A stretch of DNA of 64,000 nt. Origin: Synaphobranchus kaupii. Taxonomy: Eukaryota > Chordata > Actinopteri > Anguilliformes > Synaphobranchidae. Under the pieces are notes generated by a model that was given only the letters and a program-made list of their open reading frames with translations, was not told the origin of the DNA and did not search any database. The position numbers and the translations under genes were made by a program. The first letter of the stretch is position 1. Every line of letters begins with the position of its first letter. The stretch is from positions 97,828,998-97,892,997 of the forward strand of contig CM056377.1 of assembly GCA_029718625.1 (NCBI GenBank), given 5' to 3'. Below are positions 60,101 through 64,000 of this stretch, piece after piece.

Positions 60101-60626
60101 ATTGAATGGTTACCTGTGATGTTGATGAGGCTATGACATACAGTATGGGCTATGTAATATTGAGTATTACATGTAAATCTAGAGTACTTATGTAGTGGCA
60201 AGGCAACTTTGCTGATGGTAAAGGTCATGTCAAAAGCAGTTCAGTTCTACTTGACAAGTGATCCTGATGTACAGCAAAATGTCTTTCATGACATCCCAGT
60301 GCTATTTATGAATTCTCTCTGAAGACTAATGAATGAAACTTTAAGAATATGTATGTGCCAATTTCAAGGTAGGCTTGAACTTCTTCCTCATGCACACACA
60401 CAACCACAATTTCTGACACAGAAATTTATTTGCAGGAGAAGAGGCCTTAACTATATTTGTGGACAAAAGAAAACTGATTTTAAAGACAGACGGGAGTGAC
60501 TACTCTAACAGTAGCACTTCTGTCACATTGGAGATGCTCCATCAGCTGGCGGCCTCCTACTTCATTGACAGAGAGAGCACGCTCCGCAAGCTGCACCACC
60601 TCCAGATAGCCTCCACTGCCATTAAG
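22521..60626 (+). CDS. brinp3: BRINP3, N-terminal 192 residues (join of three exons; gene continues past the window)
   Basis: Joining 22521-22714, 46610-46800 and 60436-60626 keeps one open frame of 192 codons. Residues 1-20 are a hydrophobic signal peptide. Next come [20 protein letters not shown] (31-50) and [12 protein letters not shown] (54-65). Exon 3 carries [10 protein letters not shown] and IRLLGRRPT, then the MACPF-type signature YGTHF at 117-121. Exon 4 carries [10 protein letters not shown], a sequon at N153 (NSS), [12 protein letters not shown] and IASTAIK. These blocks match the BRINP family. The MALWE start, LSLHCW and SDQ favour BRINP3 over BRINP1 and BRINP2. Family knowledge: BRINPs are about 760-residue neural glycoproteins with an N-terminal MACPF domain, linked to suppression of cell-cycle progression and to neural development. 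About a quarter of the protein is here; the Cys-rich C-terminal part is not. Teleosts can carry more than one brinp3 copy, so the exact paralogue is open. Confidence 0.93.
22771..22956. mobile_element. Short MITE directly downstream of brinp3 exon 2
   Basis: CAGATCTGGCCCTTGAGGCC and then ACTGGTTTTC at the left face GAAAACCAGT..CTGCCCTCAAGGGCC at the right as a roughly 40-bp inverted repeat. It begins 56 bp after the exon 2 donor. Confidence 0.75.
23246..24134. mobile_element. TTAA-target element with about 230-bp inverted repeats, 889 bp
   Basis: AGGAGAAGTTCGGTATTTAG at the left is repeated in reverse at the right, with TTAA on both sides (23242-23245 and 24135-24138). The inverted homology runs about 230 bp inward and includes CATATAGAAAATCCTTC, CATAAACTCTCGTTTT and GAGTGGTCA. 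There is no transposase. The arms match closely, suggesting a fairly recent insertion. Confidence 0.85.
24140..27050. other. Intronic stretch with simple repeats only
   Basis: Contains G-rich runs near 24900-24920, a 20-C run at 25640-25659, and a 45-bp tandem duplication at 26479-26568 (unit ACATTTAGCTAGCAAGCTAA and onward). TAGC-rich low-complexity DNA follows to 26800. I see no gene; the 152-codon frame at 24823 runs through low-complexity repeats. Confidence 0.4.
27043..27108. repeat. (TA)n microsatellite
   Basis: About 60 bp of uninterrupted TA, directly abutting the Tc1-type end at 27109. TA is the target of Tc1 insertion. Confidence 0.95.
27109..27400 (+). mobile_element. Tc1-like left end (CAGTACCAGTCAAAGG type), truncated
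   Basis: CAGTACCAGTCAAAGGTTTG then GACACACCTACTCAT is a well-known fish Tc1 terminus. Subterminal sequence with TAGCCACCCTTTGCCTTGAT follows to about 27358. No right end exists in the window; the sequence passes into family A. Confidence 0.8.
27409..27731 (-). repeat. Dispersed family A, locus 1
   Basis: In reverse it matches 35446-35660 and 56431-56599: CATTTGAATGGATCTCTATG, GGTCTGAGGTATCAAAC and AGATATGCAGTAGATATGG are shared. Its right part (27657-27731) is a hairpin-forming stretch that matches 33213-33276 in reverse. Confidence 0.8.
27933..28426 (-). pseudogene. DIRS-like tyrosine recombinase, C-terminal fragments
   Basis: Two minus frames, 28163-28426 ([20 protein letters not shown]) and 27933-28163 ([44 protein letters not shown]), follow the order of a DIRS recombinase. 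RSTSCLMGS stands where the catalytic HxxR box (HSTRG) should be and has lost it. The final Tyr of TRFY is in the position of the nucleophile region. Inactive. Confidence 0.7.
28538..28907 (-). pseudogene. DIRS-like RT/RNase H connection fragment
   Basis: The minus frame reads [20 protein letters not shown], then [10 protein letters not shown] and [11 protein letters not shown]. This is the conserved segment downstream of the RT palm in DIRS elements. It overlaps the RT frame end by a few bases in a different frame, so at least one frameshift separates them. Confidence 0.7.
28904..29329 (-). pseudogene. DIRS-like reverse transcriptase fragment
   Basis: The 141-codon minus frame has [20 protein letters not shown], the fingers/palm motif preceding the active site in DIRS RTs. 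[20 protein letters not shown] follows, where YLDD would be expected. The YLED reading at 29066-29077 loses an active-site Asp. Upstream on the same strand, 29345-29400 still reads MVLDLRDLN, the start of the domain, in another frame. Confidence 0.75.
30727..31112. repeat. Inverted-end MITE (TGGCCAGCCCTGG type), interrupted
   Basis: Left TGGCCAGCCCTGG continues after the nested MITE as TCTGGGAGAGCCACAGG. It faces the right end TGGCTCTCCAGGACCAGGGT and TTGGCCA in reverse. The family is common in fish genomes; I leave the superfamily open. Confidence 0.6.
30737..30949. mobile_element. Harbinger-like MITE, 213 bp, 3-bp TSD CTG
   Basis: GGGCCTCATGTAGAAAAGG and its near-reverse ending TATACATGAGGCCC form the inverted ends. 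CTG is present on both sides (30734-30736 and 30950-30952). It is inserted inside the left terminal repeat of another MITE. From 31113 to 32568 I see nothing further. Confidence 0.7.
32916..33165 (+). mobile_element. Sleeping-Beauty-type Tc1 left IR/DR end
   Basis: The outer direct repeat CAGTTGAAGTCGGAAGTTTA (32916) and inner repeat TCAGAAGTTTACATACACTA (33121) are about 200 bp apart. This is the IR/DR layout of salmonid-type Tc1 elements. The body and right end are missing here; a lone inverted end is at 56600-56770. Confidence 0.85.
33171..35730. repeat. Dispersed family A, locus 2 (both ends), split by a foldback element
   Basis: TGGTCGCATATCCTTTGCAT..GTGACCCAAC at the left is answered in reverse by GTTGGGTCAC..GCAAAGGATATGCAACCA at the right (35681-35730). 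Family sequence occupies 33171-33276 and 35446-35730. The foldback element fills the middle. Confidence 0.75.
33277..35440. mobile_element. Foldback element with long inverted arms
   Basis: TTATGGAAGCATATCCACGC at 33277 and GCGTGGATGTGCTTCCATAA at its right end are inverted. The arms 33713-34000 and 35100-35410 match in reverse (CAAAGCATGCCCATCAAGGC against the reverse of TTGATGGGCATGCTTTG). The left arm additionally holds about 400 bp of degenerate AATTCAAATGAAAATGC repeats absent from the right. The loop (34000-35100) has no gene. Confidence 0.75.
35970..36706. other. Intronic, nothing identified
   Basis: AT-rich DNA between two mobile composites; no repeat pairing and no coding content seen. 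Confidence 0.4.
37622..41244. repeat. Very large inverted repeat (palindrome), arms about 1.3 kb
   Basis: Starting from TATGGAGTAAGAATGCTGTC at 37622 and its reverse ending at 41244, homology continues inward to about 39380 and 39955. That leaves a centre of about 575 bp. Landmarks present in both arms are AAAAATACGTATGCATAAC, GATCGATCAATAGGATAAGC, GATGTAAAGCTAAATGATC and GAGTGGTCTCTTTCTTCC. The right arm has an extra tandem copy of about 54 bp (41116-41219). The left arm contains the N gap. Confidence 0.85.
38492..38991. other. Assembly gap of exactly 500 N
   Basis: A round-number placeholder. The flanks share TACCTGT and, merged, align continuously to the opposite palindrome arm, so the real missing length is probably zero (see findings). 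Confidence 0.98.
42959..43261 (-). mobile_element. Solo LTR, 303 bp, 5-bp TSD CTGCC
   Basis: TGTGAGGGGGGCGC to AACCCATGACA, flanked by CTGCC at 42954-42958 and 43262-43266. In reverse it starts TGTCATGGG and contains GGTATTTAAGCTCCG, a possible TATA region. The open frames here are LTR sequence. The insertion breaks the left arm of the surrounding inverted repeat. Confidence 0.85.
43515..44216. mobile_element. TTAA-target element, 702 bp, at the centre of an inverted repeat
   Basis: AGGAGCTATATGTAAC at the left and the reverse of GTTACATATAGCCCCT at the right match at 15 of 16 bases. TTAA flanks both (43511-43514 and 44217-44220). A 79-codon frame at 43913 has no recognisable content. Confidence 0.8.
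44745..45308 (-). repeat. 5S rRNA-derived SINE, near full length
   Basis: Read on the minus strand from 45308, it begins GCATACCACCATGC and has AAGCTAAGCAGG and GGTTAGTACTTGGATGGGAG followed by ACC. These are the box A and box C parts of the 5S rRNA internal promoter. The middle and 3' part end in the L2-type tail (GCGCTTTGAGTATCGAGAAA, reverse) and an ATT run. This fits fish 5S-headed SINEs (SINE3/Deu-like). A 3'-only copy lies at 17345-17548. Confidence 0.8.
46610..46800 (+). CDS. brinp3: brinp3 exon 3, residues 65-128 plus one base of codon 129
   Basis: The acceptor is TTGCCATAG at 46601-46609 and the donor is GTACAG at 46801. The exon is 191 nt: one base completes Arg65, 63 codons follow, and one base begins Gly129. 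It encodes [40 protein letters not shown] and the MACPF-signature end [14 protein letters not shown]. There is no frame damage. It lies in a 378-bp stretch between two large mobile composites, one ending at 46483 and the other starting at 46862. Confidence 0.93.
47557..47703. repeat. 147-bp palindromic hairpin
   Basis: GCCAAACAGGTCAAAAACAC at 47557 returns in reverse at 47684-47702, and ATTACGTCTGGAAT is mirrored by ATTCCAGACAT. The centre is built of CACGTGTTGTCAACGTGTTG-like units. Only the GGCCAAACAGGTCAAAAA half is present at the matching place in the opposite arm (57853). Confidence 0.8.
48926..49034. repeat. Near-perfect 46-bp-stem hairpin
   Basis: Arms 48926-48971 and 48988-49034 (TAATAATTTATTAGC..ACCGGTTTTACATTAGC and its inverse) enclose a 16-nt loop, with a few mismatches and a short length difference in the A/T run. 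Confidence 0.85.
49151..51512. mobile_element. Candidate element with AGGTGTGGTTG ends and a terminal hairpin
   Basis: It begins with a perfect 10-bp stem and GAAA loop (AGGTGTGGTTGAAA then AACCACACCT, 49151-49174) followed by TTATTATTCTTCCGCC. An exact inverted 11-mer CAACCACACCT is at 51502-51512. The flanks show no clear target duplication, so the ends may be coincidental. The interior has no gene; an 83-codon frame at 49482 has no recognisable content. Confidence 0.4.
52250..52453. mobile_element. hAT-type MITE, 204 bp
   Basis: CAGTGTTTCCCC at the left is answered by GGGGGAAACACTG at the right; inner GGCGGG/CCCGCC also pair. The flanking octamers do not match, so the target duplication has decayed or the ends are slightly misplaced. 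From 52454 to 53398 I see nothing identifiable. Confidence 0.6.
53400..55012 (+). mobile_element. Full-length Tc1-like transposon, 1613 bp
   Basis: Inverted ends CAGTCAAGCCGGAAAGTCTG and the reverse CAGTCAAGCTGGAAAGTCTG lie between TA dinucleotides (53398-53399 and 55013-55014). Inner inverted repeats such as ATTTTATTACGTTACAG extend them. It carries one transposase gene on the + strand with three visible lesions. Confidence 0.95.
53779..54798 (+). pseudogene. Tc1-like transposase, DD34E, inactivated
   Basis: ATG at 53779 opens [21 protein letters not shown] frame change before 53882 leads to the second HTH region ([22 protein letters not shown]). A second change near 54150-54190, after RVARRKPLL, restores the first frame at LWSDETK. 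A TAA at 54247-54249 cuts the catalytic domain right after the first catalytic Asp (54232-54234). Downstream, [22 protein letters not shown] (second Asp) and [11 protein letters not shown] (Glu, 34 residues further) are intact to the TAG at 54796. Length and order match a family protein of about 340 residues. Confidence 0.95.
55015..56061. other. Intronic, nothing firmly identified
   Basis: TTAAAGGGAAATTCCACCCT at 55335 looks like another TTAA-type terminus, but no inverted partner was found within 1 kb. Confidence 0.35.
56070..56325. mobile_element. hAT MITE, 256-bp deletion derivative of the 73-1677 element
   Basis: Same ends as the 1605-bp copy, with a perfect 8-bp duplication CTGTCCAT at 56062-56069 and 56326-56333. 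It lacks the whole 160-bp repeat, TAGC-rich and G-run interior: the sequence jumps from AAAAAATAATAA to CGGCGGCCTGCCG. Confidence 0.9.
56431..56599 (+). repeat. Dispersed family A, locus 3 (fragment)
   Basis: Matches 35520-35680 (AATTTACAGCTAAATCTAGT, AATGCAGAGACGTTATAGTA, CGCTTGTAAGAGTACCAGAA) and the reverse of 27409-27560. It abuts a Sleeping-Beauty-type end. Confidence 0.85.
56600..56770 (-). mobile_element. Sleeping-Beauty-type Tc1 end, solitary
   Basis: The reverse of 32916-33090: it ends CGTATGTAAACTTCCGACTT and CAACTG before TATA. The inner direct repeat is missing because the fragment begins at GAAATAATCTGTCTG. Confidence 0.85.
57009..57381. mobile_element. Small piggyBac-like element in the right arm, 373 bp
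   Basis: CTCCTTTGCGTAGAAGG after TTAA (57005-57008), and TGCCAAGGGG before TTAA (57382-57385). The interior matches 36720-36985 and, in reverse, 46135-46430 (TTTTTGCTCAACTGAGACAT, GAGTTTCTAAGTGTCACTAT). The left arm of the surrounding composite lacks this insertion at the matching site (about 48175). Confidence 0.7.
58260..58280. repeat. 21-G homopolymer
   Basis: An uninterrupted G run. Like the G run at 1509 and the C run at 25640 it is within or next to mobile DNA and is prone to assembly error. Confidence 0.95.
59385..59450 (-). repeat. SINE tail fragment (L2 type)
   Basis: TAATAATAATACATTCAG then TATAGCGCTTTTCTAAATAC and TCAAAGCGCTTTACAG. The same tail as 17480-17548 in reverse. From 59451 to 60435 I see no further repeat or gene before brinp3 exon 4. 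Confidence 0.75.
60436..60626 (+). CDS. brinp3: brinp3 exon 4, residues 129-192
   Basis: The acceptor is TTTGCAG at 60429-60435 and the donor is GTATGA at 60627. Two bases complete Gly129 and 63 codons follow, ending in phase 0 at AIK. Visible blocks are [13 protein letters not shown], a variable Ser/Asn-rich loop with the sequon NSS, and [20 protein letters not shown]. The loop is where BRINP paralogues differ most. The next exon is not in the window: none of the 3.4 kb downstream encodes a continuation. Confidence 0.93.
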
Positions 60627-61337
60627 GTATGATTTCTGACATTTCATATTCCATTTACAGTACCTGAGCTTCATGAAGATGAACAATAACAATTAAAGAC
60701 CATTCAGTCCTCTTAGTGTTTGCATGTGTATTTGTGTATGCATTTGTTGATGTTCATGTGTAATTCAGATGCTTCACATCATTGTATAATTGTTTAACCA
60801 TTCCATTTAAATTTAACTAAATGTACATTTATGAGGTGATGAGGCTTGTGTGGGCAGGAATCATCACAAAAAAACTTCATAATTTACATGAACAACAAAT
60901 CAAACCAACGTTGTGACAATTAAGAACCTGTATTTCATGCATTTGTATCTGTGTATGGAAAATAATATCCCATTCAGATTGACTTGACATTCTGGTATGT
61001 GAAATATGTGTTTCATTGAAAGCAACAGCCTCCAGTGCAGTGAATGGGAAAGCTGATGCATGTTAAAGCAATAACCCACTTGAGTGAATTACATTCAAAA
61101 ATGTACATTGGGTCTAAACATTCAAACCCTTCACACTAATATCATATGACAAACAACCAATGACAAGCAGGGCCGTCTCAAAGGGTGGGCGGAGCCCGGG
61201 ACAAGTCAACCTACGCGGGGCCCAGCTGTTAACGCAATGACATGATAGCTAACCCATGATAGGCTTAAATAGTATCTATTATAACTATGAATGAAGGATT
61301 TACAGGCTGCAACATCACACAAACCAACCATATACAA
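60627..61337. other. Intron 4 of brinp3, start
   Basis: Follows the exon 4 donor. CAGGGCCGTCTCAAAGGGTG near 61168 and GGGGCCCAGC near 61217 resemble a hAT-type terminus, but I could not pair it. No coding exon is visible. Confidence 0.4.
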
Positions 61338-61342
61338 CCAAC

Positions 61343-61976
61343 TGTTATGGTATAGAACTGGTATGGACCCAAATGCAGGACTCGGAGACAAAACTCAGGC
61401 AAAAGGACTCCGCAAGGAGTATTTATTTAGACAAGAGAACAAGGCACAGGGAACAGGGAAGGCTAGTGATGGACTGGAAACTGGGTTGGCGAAACTAAAA
61501 GAGCTGGACTGGAAATGGGGCAGGACCGAGCAGGGGCGGGCAGCAGGCTGGACGGGCTGGAGCGAGGAACAAAAGAACAAACAGGTTAGAAGCAAATACA
61601 CAAACATAGATGGCCGGGAAATGTCAAGACGGGACTGACAAACGTTACAAACTGGCAAAGAAACTGTGAAAGAGGGGAACTAAAATAAAGAGGGGAACAG
61701 GTGAAAGGGCTAATAGAAAAACTAAAAGGCGTGAGGAAAGTGTACGAGTACTGATGGGATGATTGAAGTGTGTGCAGAATGTAAGCAGAGGGGGAGAGTG
61801 ATAGGCTAAATGATAACGAGGAGAAAACGAACAAAACGGGGAACCACGCCCAGCCTGCACAAACAAGGAACTAGACAGACAGGGTGAACAGAAAAACATG
61901 ACATGGAACAAGAGGAATGGGAAAAACAGGAGACACAAAAGGGAGGTGGAACTGGAGGGAAACGGCGGATCTTACA
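61343..61976 (-). mobile_element. Solo LTR, 634 bp, 5-bp TSD CCAAC
   Basis: TGTTATGGTATAGAACTGG to GGCGGATCTTACA, flanked by CCAAC at 61338-61342 and 61977-61981. The early part (GGACCCAAATGCAGGACTCG) is common in fish LTRs read antisense. Open frames on both strands here are LTR sequence. Confidence 0.85.
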
Positions 61977-62201
61977 CCAACCAATTGAAGAATTAGTAGG
62001 CTATGCCATTACTCTGCCCCTGAATTAAAATACTGTAATTAATAATAACAACTCGCTACACTTTTGCTTAATTTCTCCAATTAATATTAAAACAATACTG
62101 TGGGTTATGGTACAATCATGACTATGACCCATAAATTGTAGTGTTCTATTGATTGAGGTGGACCATAAAATAATTGCAAAAGTTCACAATGTTGAACACT
62201 G

Positions 62202-62402
62202 GGGGCTCTATCTTGATCTTAGCGCTTGGTCTAAAACGCGTGGAGCTAGTGCATTTAGGGTGTGTCCTAGTCCACTTTTGCTCGTTAAAATGCGTGTTTT
62301 TGAGTGCTGAGTACGGCAAGGCTGAGTAAGGTGTAAGTGGGCTGAACTTAAGTCTCTTCCTTAATTATAGGTGTGTCTTGGGCGTAGGATGCAATAAACC
62401 AA
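62202..62402 (+). repeat. MITE family B, locus 3 (left part)
   Basis: GGGGCTCTATCTTGATCTTA and AATTATAGGTGTGTCTTGGG match 19584-19700. The rest is missing; sequence resembling another MITE terminus (GGGATGGGAATCGTTAGATT) begins at about 62404. From 62470 to 63400 I see nothing identifiable. Confidence 0.6.
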
Positions 62403-63423
62403 TAGGGATGGGAATCGTTAGATTTTATTGATACCGATGCCATTATCAATTCTGCTTATCGATCCGATTCTTTATCGATTCCTTAAATATTATTTGCTCC
62501 CAGCCTATTAAAAGACCAACTATTACTATTACGATCGGATAGTCATCTAAAATGGATTCAATTACATAATATTTATAAAGTATAAAGCATTCATATTTCT
62601 TAGTCATATCATAGAAAATATTTATCTGCTATATTTATGCCTGCACAAGTGGCAGAGCATCCAATAAAACTTGTATAAAAATTGTATAATTCTGTAAGTT
62701 GAAATGGCATTATAAATGTCACTTGGCTTTATCAATACGAGTGCTTAAAAATATCAGACATCAAAGAAAATAAGTGCAACAGAAAATAATGAAAAAGGAT
62801 GCGAGAAGAGAGGATAAATTATCACTTTAACGTTTAACATTATGTCAAAAAAGATGGCTAAAATATTGTTGTTTAACCGCTGCTCTGTGATTGGCATATT
62901 TAGGACTTTCATTCTCTAATGAAGATCACAAACTTTACTTATGAGTTAGTTACGCTCCTAGGTGTGTTTCATAAAGCTGCACCGTATCGTTTGCCTTGGT
63001 TTCTGTATTATCAGAACAGCTTCAACTGTTACCATTCTCCCCTATCATTTAGCCTATACATTTACATGTAAGAAAGATGAGATCTTTAACGTTACCATTT
63101 TTTGGAGGCAAACTGGCTCCTCTTATTAGCTGAAGATGACGAAGATTAACGATTATCATTTAGATAGGATTATCATAAATTTAGGTTAATTATATCGCTT
63201 TCCAAATCTACTCACCTGGGCGTGGCCAAGCAGGCAATCATTGTCAAACTAGTCTACCGCCAATCAAAACACTGTAGTTTTACACTTGGAGTTGGTTATA
63301 GGCTCCCGAGGGAAGTCCACACACTCCACAAATCTGTTGAATAATTGATAATTTCTGAAGACGGATCACAAAATGGTGAGCTTACGCCAACACATTTTCT
63401 ATTAGGATGGCAGGTATGCCATC

Positions 63424-63445
63424 CGCCAAGTTACGGCTTGGCGGG
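63424..63445. repeat. GC-rich hairpin
   Basis: CCGCCAAG and CTTGGCGG enclose a short loop. The outer GGCAGGTATGCC and GGGGCATGCCCC strengthen the inverted structure. It may be a relic transposon end. Confidence 0.5.
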
Positions 63446-63827
63446 GCATGCCCCATACCTATACAGCACCGAGAGTTTGGAACTTTTCAGGGTTTCCTAC
63501 AGAACTAACGACAATGACCACAGACTCTCACCCCTTAAAAACATTAACATCTATATGTTCTGACCTCATGTAACCACACAGCATTCAGATACAACTTCAC
63601 ACATCCACACAATAAAGCCCCAAACTTATGGTCTCTGGGTTATTTTGCCGGTTTTTCTCCTTCTGCTTCTTCTTCTTCTTCCCATTTTTCCTGCCTACCC
63701 AGAGACCCTCACTACCAGCCTGCCTCCGTACCCTCAAAGAATAATTCTCCCCATTGGATAACAACATCGCCTACCTGCTATCGCAAGCTTAACGACCAAT
63801 AAAAACACTTCAAACTACTGTGCTACT

Positions 63828-63895
63828 GTGGCCCACTGGTTAGAGTTGCTGCCTCTCATACAGAGGATTAAAAGTTTATTTTCGACAAAAACCAT
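63828..63895 (+). repeat. tRNA-like SINE start
   Basis: GTGGCCCACTGGTTAGAG resembles a tRNA box A, followed by GCTGCCTCTCATACAGAGGA like an anticodon stem. The box B that should follow is degenerate. I do not call it a functional tRNA. Confidence 0.4.
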
Positions 63896-64000
63896 GTGCA
63901 ACTGTTAAATATTTTTCATTTATTAGACTGTTATTATTTTCACATTAACAAACGTATTTTTATTGCAAAGGCAAAAGACGTTTGTGAGGTCCCTGTGTTC

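Noticed and set aside
61291..61938. Open frames on both strands (up to 115 codons)
   Set aside because: Inside the solo LTR 61343-61976; overlapping low-complexity frames on both strands.
63828..63895. tRNA gene
   Set aside because: Box A-like start only; box B and acceptor stem pairing are not convincing, so it is listed as a SINE-like relic.

Overview
The window is vertebrate nuclear DNA from a ray-finned (teleost) fish. Coding sequence is sparse and split by introns. The rest is dominated by fish-type mobile elements: Tc1/mariner, hAT, piggyBac or Kolobok-like TTAA elements, DIRS, solo LTRs, a 5S-derived SINE and foldback elements. There is a 500-N scaffold gap. I cannot name the species from the sequence. 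I found no bacterial-type genes, CRISPR arrays or operons.

The one host gene I can support is the 5' part of brinp3 (BMP/retinoic-acid-inducible neural-specific protein 3, a secreted or ER-lumenal MACPF-domain protein of neurons), on the + strand. Three coding exons join in phase at 22521-22714, 46610-46800 and 60436-60626 and encode the first 192 residues of a protein that is about 766 residues long in vertebrates. The remaining exons lie beyond 64000. A TATA box at 6695 and a splice donor at 7246 mark a possible non-coding exon 1, which is inference. If that is right, the first intron is about 15 kb, and introns 2 and 3 are 23.9 kb and 13.6 kb.

Layout. 1-2 kb: an LTR-like repeat split by a 1605-bp hAT element with a perfect 8-bp target duplication. 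3.0-4.5 kb: remains of an endogenous retrovirus in which gag runs directly into env, with no pol. 6.5-7.2 kb: candidate brinp3 promoter and exon 1. 7.2-22.4 kb (putative intron 1): mostly unique AT-rich DNA, with hAT, TTAA-type, solo-LTR and deleted Tc1 insertions. 22.4-22.7 kb: brinp3 exon 2. 22.8-46.5 kb (intron 2): short MITEs, a TTAA element with long inverted ends, a DIRS retrotransposon relic, a four-deep nest of Tc1-like and foldback elements at 32.6-36.0 kb, and a 9.8-kb piggyBac-like composite at 36.7-46.5 kb containing two very large inverted repeats and the assembly gap. 46.6-46.8 kb: exon 3. 46.9-59.2 kb (intron 3): a 12.3-kb composite with long inverted arms that encloses a nearly complete Tc1 element and a second, 256-bp copy of the 1-kb hAT element. 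60.4-60.6 kb: exon 4. 60.6-64 kb (intron 4): a solo LTR, MITE fragments and a tRNA-like SINE start.

The most useful observations concern genome structure rather than a new protein system. Exon 3 survives on a 378-bp island between two large composites. The N gap sits inside a palindrome arm, and its flanks overlap by 7 bp, so the true gap is probably zero. Exact target-site duplications identify several elements confidently. One dispersed repeat family sits next to Tc1-type ends at all three of its loci.
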